A DNA stretch of 39,653 bases from Desulfosporosinus sp. OT (lineage in GTDB: Bacteria > Bacillota > Desulfitobacteriia > Desulfitobacteriales > Desulfitobacteriaceae). Location: the NCBI RefSeq assembly GCF_000224515.1, contig NZ_AGAF01000065.1, positions 1-39,653 of the forward strand, in the 5' to 3' direction. The translations under genes and the position numbers were made by a program. Each line of letters opens with the position of its first letter. Position 1 is the first letter of the stretch. This document shows, one piece after another, positions 17,515 to 26,109 of this stretch. The notes under the pieces were generated by a model that searched no databases, was not told the DNA's origin, and saw nothing but the letters and a program-made list of their open reading frames with translations.

Positions 17515-17567
17515 AATAACCCAAGCAATACCTCTCCGGTACTGTCCAAAGAGATTTTTGGGTTATT
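17515..17567. repeat. 10-bp inverted repeat at the 5' edge of the flavin reductase remnant
   Basis: AATAACCCAA (17515-17524) and TTGGGTTATT (17558-17567). The right arm ends exactly where the surviving flavin reductase frame begins, so it may mark a deletion boundary or old terminator. Confidence 0.5.
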
Positions 17568-18038
17568 GTGTATCTCATTGGTATCATCGATTTCAGCACA
17601 CTGTCACTCAGTATGGTCAAAAAACGCTATTCAATCAAAGGCACTAAGGAGAATATGACCTTGAGTATCAACATCCCCTCTCAGGATATGGTCGTAAAAA
17701 CTGATTTTATTGGAATTATATCCGGCGCAAATCACGATAAATCTAAAGTTTTCGAGAGTTTTTACGGGGAACTAAAAGGTGCTCCAATGATTAAAGATGC
17801 ACCAATAAGTATGGAATGTAACGTCGTGAACAGTATTGACATACCGAAACATGAGGTATTCTTTGTTCAACCAGTAAACACATATTGCAATGAAATATTG
17901 ACAAACAACAAGATAGATTTGGCCAAAGTTAAACCTATACTTTTCGATATGCCTAGCGGGAAGTATTGGCAGCTAGGAAAAGCATTTGCTGATTGCTGGT
18001 CAATTGGCAAGGAATATAAAAATGCCCCTTCTCTTTAA
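17568..18038 (+). pseudogene. Flavin reductase-like domain protein lacking its N-terminus
   Basis: 156 codons. LSLSMVKKRYSIKGTKENMT, then SINIPSQDMV and DFIGIISGANHDKSKVF, match the middle of FMN-binding flavin reductase-like proteins (pattern 'vs..k.ryTy..I.en..FsvNiPs'). The C-terminal part (EVFFVQPVNTYCNE, IDLAKVKPILFDMPSGKYWQLG, in part) is also typical. About 35-45 residues of the usual N-terminus (the 'npktalyPtPvvlVt' FMN-binding start) are missing. The only start is a GTG with no ribosome binding site. I read it as a 5'-deleted remnant. A terminator still follows it. Confidence 0.65.
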
Positions 18039-18086
18039 GTAGTTAGAAGCAATCTCTTGCCAATTAATATCCTTAGAAAATAATCG

Positions 18087-18112
18087 AGGGATGCCGATTC
18101 GGCATCCCTTTT
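18087..18112 (+). terminator. Terminator after the flavin reductase remnant
   Basis: GGGATGCCG (18088-18096) pairs with CGGCATCCC (18100-18108), loop ATT, then TTTT. It lies between convergent genes. Confidence 0.85.
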
Positions 18113-18138
18113 AGTACATATTATCTTGATCGATGTGC

Positions 18139-19809
18139 TTAGAACAACCCCGCAATTACACCATTCTCATCAATATCCATGTTCATTGCTGCAGGACGTT
18201 TCGGCAAGCCCGGCATAGTCATAATTGCACCAGTAATTGCTACCAAAAAACCAGCTCCTGCAGAAAGACGAATTTCTCGTACTGTGATTGTAAAATCAGT
18301 TGGGCGACCTAACCGAGCAGCGTCATCTGAGAGTGAGTACTGTGTTTTTGCCATACAGACAGGCAAATTACCATAACCCATCTCAACATATTTCTTTATA
18401 GAAGCTTGAGCTGCTTTATCGAAATTAACACCATCAGCACCATAAATTTCTTTAGCTATTTTCTCGATCTTCTCCTCTATAGATAACTCCAATTCATAGA
18501 GAACTTTGAAGTGAGATTGCTTGTGTTCTAACACTGAGAGGATTGTCTCAGCAAGTTCTTTACCACCTTCCCCACCTCGTGTAAACACTTCCGAAAGTGC
18601 TACTTCAGCACCTAACTCCTGACATTTCTTGCGTACAAACTCTAATTCGGCCTCAGTATCCGTGGGGAATCGATTAATTGCTACAACCGCAGGAACCTGG
18701 AATTTAGCCATATTTTCAATGTGTTTCTCTAGATTAACAATACCTCGCGCTAAAGCTTCTAAATCTTCATGGCCTAATTGATCTTTAGCTACCCCGCCGT
18801 TCATCTTCAAGGCCCGAATCGTGGCCACAATGACAACAGCCTCAGGTTTCAGTCCACCGAAGCGGCACTTCAGATCAAAGAACTTTTCTGCTCCAAGGTC
18901 AGCACCAAAGCCAGCCTCGGTCACTAGGTAATCTGCCAGCTTAAGACCCATCTTCGTAGCCATGATACTGTTACAGCCATGAGCAATGTTGGCAAACGGT
19001 CCACCGTGGATAAAGACTGGTGTATTTTCCAAGGTTTGTACAAGATTAGGCTTGATGGCGTCTTTCATCAGAAGTGCCATTGCTCCTTCGGCTCCTAAAT
19101 CATGAGCTGTTACAGGTTTTCCATCATAAGTATAGGCCACGACAATCTTACCAAAACGTGCTTTAAGATCCATCAGATCACTTGCTAAACAGAGGATCGC
19201 CATAACTTCAGAAGCAACGGTGATATCATAACCACTTTCGCGAGGAACTCCTTCCATACGACCACCTAAACCCATCACAATTTTACGTAAGGCACGATCA
19301 TTCATATCTACAACACGGCGAAATACAACTTGGCGTGGATCAATGTTTAAAGGATTCCCCTGTTGAATACTGTTATCCAACATCGCTGCTAAGAGACTAT
19401 GAGCCGAAGTGATAGCATGGAAATCTCCTGTAAAGTGCAGATTAATATCTTCCATGGGCACAACTTGAGCATATCCACCTCCAGCGGCTCCACCTTTGAC
19501 CCCGAAGCAAGGCCCCAGGGATGGTTCTCGGATCGCTATCATAGCATTTTTGCCCATTTTGGAGAGAGCTTGTCCTAATCCCACAGTTGTTGTGGTTTTA
19601 CCCTCTCCTGCAGGCGTTGGATTAATAGCAGTGACTAAGATGAGCTTACCATCGGGCTTATCTTTTAAACGCTTCCAAACATTCAGATTAATTTTAGCTT
19701 TGTATTTACCATAGGACTCGATCTCATCTTCTTGCAAATCTAGGTTTTTAGCAATCTCTAGGATTGGTTTCATTACTGCTGCCTGGGCAATTTCGATATC
19801 ACTTTTCAT
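18139..19809 (-). CDS. fhs: Formate-tetrahydrofolate ligase
   Basis: 556 residues, the normal size. ATP loop [18 protein letters not shown] (about residues 64-81), folate and ATP-site blocks [23 protein letters not shown] (in part) and [14 protein letters not shown], and C-terminal [12 protein letters not shown]. It joins formate to tetrahydrofolate using ATP to give 10-formyl-THF in the methyl branch of the Wood-Ljungdahl pathway, or runs in reverse. Ribosome binding site AGAGGAG. It has its own sigma-A promoter with a GntR-type operator just downstream, shared with the corrinoid methyltransferase genes. This ties it to methyl-group metabolism rather than general housekeeping in this locus. 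Confidence 0.97.
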   Translation of the reverse strand: MKSDIEIAQAAVMKPILEIAKNLDLQEDEIESYGKYKAKINLNVWKRLKDKPDGKLILVTAINPTPAGEGKTTTTVGLGQALSKMGKNAMIAIREPSLGPCFGVKGGAAGGGYAQVVPMEDINLHFTGDFHAITSAHSLLAAMLDNSIQQGNPLNIDPRQVVFRRVVDMNDRALRKIVMGLGGRMEGVPRESGYDITVASEVMAILCLASDLMDLKARFGKIVVAYTYDGKPVTAHDLGAEGAMALLMKDAIKPNLVQTLENTPVFIHGGPFANIAHGCNSIMATKMGLKLADYLVTEAGFGADLGAEKFFDLKCRFGGLKPEAVVIVATIRALKMNGGVAKDQLGHEDLEALARGIVNLEKHIENMAKFQVPAVVAINRFPTDTEAELEFVRKKCQELGAEVALSEVFTRGGEGGKELAETILSVLEHKQSHFKVLYELELSIEEKIEKIAKEIYGADGVNFDKAAQASIKKYVEMGYGNLPVCMAKTQYSLSDDAARLGRPTDFTITVREIRLSAGAGFLVAITGAIMTMPGLPKRPAAMNMDIDENGVIAGLF

Positions 19810-19869
19810 GTTAATTTCTCCTCTTCTGTTTTATTTAGACTAGTAAATACCTCTAAGATAAATATGAAT

Positions 19870-19885
19870 ATACCTGTATATACAT
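19870..19885. promoter_or_regulatory. Predicted GntR operator in the fhs leader
   Basis: Contains the palindrome TGTATATACA (19875-19884) overlapping ATACCTGTAT (19870-19879). It sits 15-30 bp downstream of the -10 box, so a bound repressor would block initiation or early elongation. Confidence 0.65.
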
Positions 19886-19899
19886 CTATTTCTAATAGT

Positions 19900-19928
19900 A
19901 TATTACCAATATTCAATTATTTTGTCAA
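19900..19928 (-). promoter_or_regulatory. Sigma-A promoter of fhs
   Basis: On the minus strand TTGACA (19928-19923), 17 bp, TAATAT (19905-19900). The -35 box overlaps the last codons of the upstream MFS gene, so fhs can be transcribed on its own. The spacer is nearly identical to that of the MeTr promoter. Confidence 0.8.
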
Positions 19929-21359
19929 TTCCATTTTAGTGCTCCTATCAGAAATCTTCGAACTTACTCCCATGATCATTACACAACTTAAACCCATTAA
20001 AACACCATCTAAAATTAAGGGGGTTCCCCAGCTTCCTGTACTATCTCGTATGGCACCGGAAACTACCGGCGACAAAACCGCACCAATTTCAGACACAAGG
20101 TTTAGCATTCCAAACGCCGCTCCACGCAAATGAACAGGCGCAATTTCTGAAGTAAGGGCGTGGGCTACAGCTTGGAGAGCAAAGAAGATTAAACCAGAAA
20201 CAAAGAGGATGGTTGATTGCATAACCATATCTTTTCTTCCGGACATGACATAGGCTGCAAAAACAAAGATAAATACAGTTAGAAGTGCTTCCATTGCGAT
20301 TAATACGTTACGACGACCATTGGTTTTATGGGCTACCATGTCAGAAATTTTTCCACCTAACGGAAAACCGATTACCCCAGCTATAGCGTTAAACGAAATA
20401 ACCAGTAGGGCCGACGCTAGAGTACCGCCACCAAAATCTTTGATAACAGCGCCCCCCCAAAAGCCATAAAACCAGAGATGCCACAACACTGCAATATATG
20501 AGACATAAATTAATAAAAGATTTTTGTCCTTCAATATCGGGCTAACTTCATTTCCCTTCTTGATAAAAATAAAAGCGATAAGTATAAAAGCTAAACACGT
20601 TAAGATAACAGCGATCATTACATCGCTTAAATGCAAGGCGTTTGTTATAAAATAGACAGCCATAATAGCTATTAAAAATACAATAGAATATCGAAATAAA
20701 TTCGAAAGCGCCTTTCCGAAATTATCCACGGCATTTCCTTCTTGTGTTTTCAAAGCCTGGCGTATAAAGAATGCGACGATGATCGTGATGGTCCCTAGGG
20801 TAAGAAAAGGCGCTTTCCAAGCATTCACACCCATTAAAGGTTCTGCCCATTCAATTAGATAGACTGTTCCCACCAAAGCGGCTGACAAACCCACAGTAAG
20901 TCCGCCCATTACTACACCCATACCTAAACCAAGCTTATTAGGAGGAGTTACTTGGGCAACCAAGGAACGGTCATTCGAATATAGAACCCCCTCACCAAGT
21001 CCAGTAAAGACCCGCAAAGCTATAAAAGCCACTAAGCCACCCGTTAATCCCGTTAATAGAGTGGTAATACCTGCCCAAAAGACACTGATGACAATGACAG
21101 TCCTGTAACCAAATTTGTCTCCAAAATACCCTCCCGGAAATTGAGTAAGCATATATCCTGCAAAAAATAAGCTCCCAAGTAATCCGCCAAGAGCATGAGG
21201 GTTACTGGCAGCTTGCAAAAAGCCAACCTTATTGCTAATCATCCACGTAACAACTGGACCCGTTAATGTTCGATCAGCATACGAAACTACCCAACCAATG
21301 AAGAGCATTACCCAAATCGTATGATACCTTTGCCACCCTTTCACCTTCTGCTCTGTCAT
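19917..21359 (-). CDS. MFS transporter, anion:cation symporter-like
   Basis: 480 residues with about 12 membrane helices. N-terminal WVVSYADRTLTGPV and the MFS loop GGYFGDKFGYRTVI (about residues 75-88) with RVFTGLGEG are typical of the ACS-type MFS group, which imports organic acids and aromatic acids. Ribosome binding site AAAGGAG. It lies 54 bp downstream of the chemoreceptor-like gene, in the same direction. In this locus it is a good candidate for uptake of the methoxylated substrate or export of the demethylated product. Substrate is inference from context only. Confidence 0.88.
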   Translation of the reverse strand: MTEQKVKGWQRYHTIWVMLFIGWVVSYADRTLTGPVVTWMISNKVGFLQAASNPHALGGLLGSLFFAGYMLTQFPGGYFGDKFGYRTVIVISVFWAGITTLLTGLTGGLVAFIALRVFTGLGEGVLYSNDRSLVAQVTPPNKLGLGMGVVMGGLTVGLSAALVGTVYLIEWAEPLMGVNAWKAPFLTLGTITIIVAFFIRQALKTQEGNAVDNFGKALSNLFRYSIVFLIAIMAVYFITNALHLSDVMIAVILTCLAFILIAFIFIKKGNEVSPILKDKNLLLIYVSYIAVLWHLWFYGFWGGAVIKDFGGGTLASALLVISFNAIAGVIGFPLGGKISDMVAHKTNGRRNVLIAMEALLTVFIFVFAAYVMSGRKDMVMQSTILFVSGLIFFALQAVAHALTSEIAPVHLRGAAFGMLNLVSEIGAVLSPVVSGAIRDSTGSWGTPLILDGVLMGLSCVMIMGVSSKISDRSTKMELTK

Positions 21360-21413
21360 TCAAGCATCTCCTTTACATGAGCATCTTTTGTGATCAGCAA
21401 GAAAGTAGTTAAA

Positions 21414-22265
21414 TTATTTATTTTGGATTATTTCATCTACAGTTTTAACTTTTACTAAATCAGCAAGTTGCTTTGCAATGGAGACAATTTCATCAGTCGT
21501 AGCTGCCATCTCTTCAGTTGCTGCCGCTTGGTTCTCCGACGAAAGGCTTGTCCTTTTGATCTTTTCACTGATCAACTCAATCGCCTTCTTAATTTCCAAA
21601 AGCGATTCTGCCGCCTTTTCTGCCGACTCCTTACTATCGCTTGAGAGTTTACCCATTTCTTTAGCTACGACACTGAATCCTCTACCTGCCTCTCCCGCTC
21701 TTGCAGCTTCTATCGATGCATTTAAGGCAAGGAGGTTTGAATGTTTTGAGATATTCTTAATATCCTCGATTATGCTGTCGATGTCCTTAATTTTATCTTC
21801 TGTCTGTGCACTAAATTCGTCAATTTCTTTAATAAAAGTCGATAGTTGCTGTGAACTCGAAGCAACTTCCTCTATACCAGCGTTTAATTGTTCCATGGAG
21901 GAGAAGAGTTCTGAAGTACTGTTTTCGATTACAGCCTCTTTTTCGATGCTCTTAGAAACCGATACTATGGCAACAACTTCTCCATTTTCATCAAAGACTG
22001 GTGTAAGAAGACCTTTAGCAGGAACTCCGAAGAATCTTGTGGGAACAATCGACTCTAATTGTGCTTTTGTTTTCTTAACATGGTTGTAATTATCCATGAC
22101 TTTTATTCGATCCCCAACTTTTGCAGGCATTTTGAGTTGCCCTGGCGCATAAGCTGCGATAATCTCTTGTCTAAGATCAAATACAATGACGGTAATATCG
22201 TCTTGCATAACTTCATTCAAACTTGGCATTATCTCAATAAATTTTTGGAGATATTTTTCTTCCAT
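21414..22265 (-). CDS. Soluble methyl-accepting chemoreceptor-like protein
   Basis: 283 residues from ATG at 22265 (GGATAGGA upstream). No membrane segment. The N-terminal 110 residues form a small sensor ([42 protein letters not shown]) that looks PAS/Cache-like. The C-terminal half is a short signalling hairpin with [20 protein letters not shown] as its tip, where CheA and CheW bind. It sits between two transporter genes of the methyl-transfer locus. It may let the cell sense an internal signal of substrate use and steer movement, or act as a local sensor. No che genes of the core pathway are nearby. Confidence 0.85.
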   Translation of the reverse strand: MEEKYLQKFIEIMPSLNEVMQDDITVIVFDLRQEIIAAYAPGQLKMPAKVGDRIKVMDNYNHVKKTKAQLESIVPTRFFGVPAKGLLTPVFDENGEVVAIVSVSKSIEKEAVIENSTSELFSSMEQLNAGIEEVASSSQQLSTFIKEIDEFSAQTEDKIKDIDSIIEDIKNISKHSNLLALNASIEAARAGEAGRGFSVVAKEMGKLSSDSKESAEKAAESLLEIKKAIELISEKIKRTSLSSENQAAATEEMAATTDEIVSIAKQLADLVKVKTVDEIIQNK

Positions 22266-22312
22266 TAGCTTCAAATCCTATCCATCATATTAGCCGCCCC
22301 TGCAGGGTGTAT

Positions 22313-22350
22313 CGAATAGGAGAGATGAGCTCAATCATCTCTCTTATTCG
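22313..22350. terminator. 16-bp hairpin between the GPH transporter and chemoreceptor genes
   Basis: CGAATAGGAGAGATGA (22313-22328) pairs with TCATCTCTCTTATTCG (22335-22350) with one G-T pair. A T-rich tract follows only on the plus strand. On the minus strand, where the genes lie, it may attenuate or protect mRNA rather than stop transcription. Confidence 0.5.
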
Positions 22351-22420
22351 AGTTTTAATTAGGCACTTATTGTTTGTCAAACAACGCTCCAAAGATATAT
22401 GGAGATGAACGAGCAACTAA

Positions 22421-23788
22421 TCAAACCTGTTGGGCTTTTCTTGCAGCTATCTCTTTTTGCATTTTCGTAAGGTTCTGTGGTGTGATCTTATAAAGGAAGA
22501 TAATAAACAGCAACCCTATTAGCATAATGACTGCAGGAACTAATGCAATTCCATTTTTTATACCATTTGCCAGTTCTATGGAAGGATTCATATTCGCAAC
22601 ATATCCTGCTCCTGCAAGTACTGCAGTGATTACAACACTTCTTACAAGGATAGCCGCCTTAATGGGAAAACTGATCAAAGACATAATAAAACCTCTTGCA
22701 TTCTTTCCTGTTTTCCATTCGCCATAATCTACAGTAGCTGAATACATTGCAACACCTAAGGCATCGGGCATTCCATATCCCAAATAGGCAATGAACATTA
22801 TTACCATGAACGAAATGTAACTCATTGGCAATGCCCACACGGCCAACAGCCCGATTATAAATATTAGAAGGGACAAAATATACGTATTTCGTTCTCCGAT
22901 CTTTTTGGCAATCGGATTTGTAATCGCAGCCCCAAAGAAACATACAACGTTAAGCCCGGTCATAAAAATCGTAATAACGGCTAGGTTATTTACAACATAT
23001 TTGAAGTAATAGAAAGCCAGTCCAAAGATAACAAACCTTCCTAAATATCTTCCTAGTTCACCTAACATCAAACCAATAAGAGGCGGATTTACTATGATCT
23101 GTTTCAGCATATCACCAATAGACATCTTATCCTCTGTTTTACCGGATGATACGGCAGTTCCGTGAAAAGCATAGTCTTTGGTCATGAAGAACAAGGCGTA
23201 ATATGCAGCAATCATAACAGCGCCTGTGATTACAACAGTAAGCGTATACCCCATTGCCGTGCCTTTGCCAAGCGTCAAAATCAGCGGCATGCCAATCAGG
23301 GAAAAACCAATGGCACCAAGTGAATTAAACATCCCCCTGTTTGAGGCCATGGCAATTCGTTCTTCTCTAACCGTTGTCATTGAGGAGTTCAAGGCGATAT
23401 GTCCACCGTAAAAAATGTTCCAAATTAAATGACTCACGAGAAATCCAATTATAATGATAATTGCATTAATTGCCGGGGAACCAATTTTAGAAAATTGCAG
23501 GATAAAGAACAATGCAGCAAAAGGAGGTCCCACAAGTAACCATGAACGGTATTTTCCCCATCTCATATTGCTCTTTTCCAATATGACTCCTGAAGTAGGA
23601 ACCCACAGGATATCAAAAACACTTGTAACCATTAATACAATTCCGACTAAAGCCATTGGTAGCTTTGCAAAATCCGTTAAAAACGCTGCGAAATAAAATA
23701 CTTCCATGTTTACAAATAATTGAAATCCAAACGATGGTAACCCATAAAGATTAATAATCGACTTCTTTAATCTCTTTTCCATCATCAT
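22421..23788 (-). CDS. GPH-family (MelB-like) sodium or proton symporter
   Basis: 455 residues from ATG at 23788 behind GGGAGGAG. Twelve hydrophobic helices. Motifs DILWVPTSGVILEKSNMRWGKYRSWLL (in part, near residues 60-85) and MASNRGMFNSLGAIGFS, with VDYGEWKTGKNARGF late in the protein, identify the glycoside-pentoside-hexuronide:cation symporter family. Members carry sugars, uronides and some methylated or aromatic conjugates. Its place between the methyltransferase genes and the chemoreceptor gene suggests uptake of the methyl donor. A 12-bp palindrome TGCATATATGCA lies 186 bp upstream. Confidence 0.88.
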   Translation of the reverse strand: MMMEKRLKKSIINLYGLPSFGFQLFVNMEVFYFAAFLTDFAKLPMALVGIVLMVTSVFDILWVPTSGVILEKSNMRWGKYRSWLLVGPPFAALFFILQFSKIGSPAINAIIIIIGFLVSHLIWNIFYGGHIALNSSMTTVREERIAMASNRGMFNSLGAIGFSLIGMPLILTLGKGTAMGYTLTVVITGAVMIAAYYALFFMTKDYAFHGTAVSSGKTEDKMSIGDMLKQIIVNPPLIGLMLGELGRYLGRFVIFGLAFYYFKYVVNNLAVITIFMTGLNVVCFFGAAITNPIAKKIGERNTYILSLLIFIIGLLAVWALPMSYISFMVIMFIAYLGYGMPDALGVAMYSATVDYGEWKTGKNARGFIMSLISFPIKAAILVRSVVITAVLAGAGYVANMNPSIELANGIKNGIALVPAVIMLIGLLFIIFLYKITPQNLTKMQKEIAARKAQQV

Positions 23789-23973
23789 AATCTCTCCTCC
23801 CAAAAAATAATTTCTTTCTTCTTGCAGCTAGCAAATTATTTCCCTTTTTGTCACTTCAGTTCTTTTAATTAACTCTCGTATCCGCCGTGTAGTTGGAATT
23901 TAAACTAAAGAATATTCGGAAATTTTTCTGGTTAAAGACGGGCAACCTCTGTCCCCGATTTAGCAATCCATTT

Positions 23974-23985
23974 TGCATATATGCA
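23974..23985. repeat. 12-bp palindrome upstream of the GPH transporter
   Basis: TGCATATATGCA, a perfect palindrome. It is similar in size to the TGTATATACA operators but has a different half-site. It may be an operator for another regulator or chance. Confidence 0.35.
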
Positions 23986-24044
23986 TAGTGCTTCCCCTCG
24001 AGATCCAGCGTTGCCCTATTAACTACAATACTTTTAAAAAAAGA

Positions 24045-24188
24045 CTACAATAATAAATCCATAATAAAGGTGAACATAAGGTCTTCATATCTTTCGATCT
24101 TAGGCGCGATTGCTTGGGTAGGCTTACCTTCTAATTCCGGGTGTTGTGCTAAATATTCTTCCCAAGTCTCATAATATTTCGAATCCAT
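24045..24188 (-). CDS. 47-residue conserved-looking small protein behind the methyltransferase gene
   Basis: ATG at 24188 with a near-perfect ribosome binding site (GGAGGAGAAG, spacing about five). The protein begins MDSKYYETWEEYLAQHPELE and ends with a hydrophobic tail, YEDLMFTFIMDLLL. It is acidic and aromatic, with a short predicted N-terminal helix and C-terminal helix. It starts 20 bp after the UroD-type methyltransferase stop, on the same strand, and ends in TAG. I know no family. Its site in the operon suggests an accessory subunit or chaperone of the methyltransferase or corrinoid protein. Confidence 0.75.
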   Translation of the reverse strand: MDSKYYETWEEYLAQHPELEGKPTQAIAPKIERYEDLMFTFIMDLLL

Positions 24189-24208
24189 CTTATCTTCTCC
24201 TCCTAGCA

Positions 24209-25363
24209 TTAGTAGGTTCCGTTTTCATGAACATACTCCAAGACAGCTCTGAGATTTTCCACGACCGGGCCACTTGCTTCTAAATTTATAATACTCTTGT
24301 CCGCTTGCCACCAATACCTTCCACCAGGAGCAAGAATGTCTAATAATTCTTTCGCTTTGTCAACACATTGCTGCTTTGTCCCCGTTTGCAGCAATGTAAT
24401 AGGATAGAACCCAGAAACAATATGCTTCTTGCCAAGCTTTTCCTTAACAAGTTTCGGGTCGCCGTATTCAAACCTCATAATCGTATTTTCTGGCAATTCA
24501 TACAGATAATCGAGGTATCTCATCCAGTCATTTTCCACAAACAATTGGACAGTCTGACCCATTTCAGCCAATGTTTCTATCAATTTCTTAAATGTTGGCC
24601 AGTACAACGCTGCAAAATCCTTATCCCGCAAATAGGGCGCCATATGAAGTGGTATAAACGTATAGCCTAGCATCGAAGGATTTGGCAGAGTACCTTTCTT
24701 AACCATCAATGGTAACACCGCTTCACAGGCAGCTGATACCTTATCCGGATACCGTCTAACATCACCTGAAATCCCTTTGAAACTTCTCAGGAAGTCCGCC
24801 ATAAAATCAAATGGAGCTTCAGTAAGAGCAGCACCCATTGTAGCGAAACCATATTTTGCATTCATTTTCGCTCTGATCGTTCCTAGGTAGGCCATATCGT
24901 CAGAATGTACTCGCATGGCTTTTGCTAAGGCCATAGCAACTTTACCAGGTTCCCCATTAAGCTCAGTGTATAGTCGAGGTAAAATAGTTTCGATAATGCA
25001 GTCATAAGGCGACGCGATAAACTGATCATATTCCTCGGCCAACAAGCCCACGACTTCTGGGTGCTGCATAAATCCACTGGAACTCATGATAATTGGTGTT
25101 GATCCCAGAAGTTGATAGTGTGAAGGAATTCTTATGGAACCACCAGGATAAGTGTCCGTTATAAAATCTTGACAAAACTTATCATAGACTGGCTCTAATT
25201 TCGTCAAATCCCATTGGCACTCGGCCAAGTCTAAACCGGCATATTGAATAGCAAAATCCTGTGTAGCCGGATTACTAATTGGCACACGTTTTGGGGTCTT
25301 TCCGCTAAATAAGTCGCGAAACATCTGATTTCGTTCATTCGTCAGAGCTACGACGTCGGTCAT
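24209..25363 (-). CDS. UroD-family corrinoid methyltransferase, O-demethylase MTI-like (MtvB-type)
   Basis: 384 residues, a uroporphyrinogen-decarboxylase-fold protein. Landmarks are RVPISNPATQDFAIQYAG near the N-terminus, ALTEAPFDFMADFLR, FVENDWMRYL and the C-terminal GFYPITLL...KELLDILAPGGRYWW. True UroD enzymes of haem synthesis have different arginine-rich N-termini. The H-x-C zinc motif of the coenzyme-M enzymes MtaA/MtbA is not seen, which fits a substrate-side methyltransferase I. Family knowledge: acetogen MtvB removes methyl from phenyl methyl ethers and loads the corrinoid protein. It starts one base after the corrinoid gene's stop, so the two are made together. The exact substrate is unknown. 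Confidence 0.8.
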   Translation of the reverse strand: MTDVVALTNERNQMFRDLFSGKTPKRVPISNPATQDFAIQYAGLDLAECQWDLTKLEPVYDKFCQDFITDTYPGGSIRIPSHYQLLGSTPIIMSSSGFMQHPEVVGLLAEEYDQFIASPYDCIIETILPRLYTELNGEPGKVAMALAKAMRVHSDDMAYLGTIRAKMNAKYGFATMGAALTEAPFDFMADFLRSFKGISGDVRRYPDKVSAACEAVLPLMVKKGTLPNPSMLGYTFIPLHMAPYLRDKDFAALYWPTFKKLIETLAEMGQTVQLFVENDWMRYLDYLYELPENTIMRFEYGDPKLVKEKLGKKHIVSGFYPITLLQTGTKQQCVDKAKELLDILAPGGRYWWQADKSIINLEASGPVVENLRAVLEYVHENGTY

Positions 25364-25364
25364 G

Positions 25365-26003
25365 TTATTTCACCCACCCTTGACAAGTTTTGAGACCTTC
25401 TGCAGCATTGGTCGTAAAAGCGTCTGCACCGATTTGCTTACAAGCGTCCTCATTGACAGGATTCCCACCAATAATTATTTTTACGCTATCTCTTAGGCCT
25501 GCTTCGTTTAGTGCCTTGACGGTGCTTTTCATGGAATCAATAGCAAGAGTCAGAACCCCACTCATCCCAATGATTTGTGGTTTAACTTCTTTCGCTTTCT
25601 CGACAAACGCACTAGGTGATACATCAATTCCTAAGTCGTACACGTTAAAGCCTGCCGCTTCCGCCATGCTGCCAAAAATATTCTTGCCAATATCGTGTAA
25701 ATCTCCCTGGACAGTACCTATAACTATAGAACCAACTTTTTGCGTAGCTACGCCACTTAACACAGGTTTTAGAATATCAATCGTTGTGGATAGTAATTCT
25801 CCGGCAAAAATCAAGTCTCCCACATAGTATTCGTTCCTCTCAAACAGATCCCCAACGATCGCCATACCTTGTTGGCAAGCAAAAACAACTTTTTGGGCAT
25901 CTTCACCACTGGGATTTGTAGCTACAAAATCGTTGATCATAGTTAAAATAGTCTTTTCGTCCAGGTCTCCTACCGCTTGTGTCAGTACCTGTAAATCGAT
26001 CAT
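25365..26003 (-). CDS. Corrinoid protein 1 of the methyltransferase system (MtvC/MtaC-like)
   Basis: 212 residues from ATG at 26003, preceded by GAGGAGG seven bases upstream. The N-terminal helical cap domain (to about residue 85; YYVGDLIFAGELL) is followed by a Rossmann-like B12 domain. Its GTVQGDLHDIGKN motif carries the DxHxxG signature whose His ligates cobalt. Later landmarks are VIGMSGVLTLAI and IIIGGNPVN. It shuttles the methyl group between the UroD-type methyltransferase, encoded just downstream, and the MeTr protein, encoded just upstream. A 100-bp gap with a GntR-type operator separates it from the MeTr gene. Confidence 0.93.
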   Translation of the reverse strand: MIDLQVLTQAVGDLDEKTILTMINDFVATNPSGEDAQKVVFACQQGMAIVGDLFERNEYYVGDLIFAGELLSTTIDILKPVLSGVATQKVGSIVIGTVQGDLHDIGKNIFGSMAEAAGFNVYDLGIDVSPSAFVEKAKEVKPQIIGMSGVLTLAIDSMKSTVKALNEAGLRDSVKIIIGGNPVNEDACKQIGADAFTTNAAEGLKTCQGWVK

Positions 26004-26063
26004 AACCAAACCTCCTCAAATTAGTTGGATAATTTATTAGTTCTGAATATACTACCATCTAGC

Positions 26064-26073
26064 TGTATATACA
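26064..26073. promoter_or_regulatory. Predicted GntR operator before corrinoid gene 1
   Basis: TGTATATACA, identical to the fhs and MeTr operators, between the MeTr and corrinoid genes. I see no good sigma-A promoter beside it, so it may act as a roadblock inside the operon or serve an undetected promoter. Confidence 0.5.
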
Positions 26074-26109
26074 TGGTTAATTAAAAAATAGTTCTGCTCG
26101 CTCTGCCAA

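Noticed and set aside
17345-17567. Possible missing N-terminus of the flavin reductase in another frame (frameshift)
   Set aside because: No frame upstream shows the expected alanine/proline-rich FMN-binding start, so a simple frameshift is not supported; deletion fits better.
21478-22089. Long open frame antisense to the chemoreceptor-like gene
   Set aside because: Shadow of a helical coding region; Ser/Ala-rich translation without motifs and no ribosome binding site.
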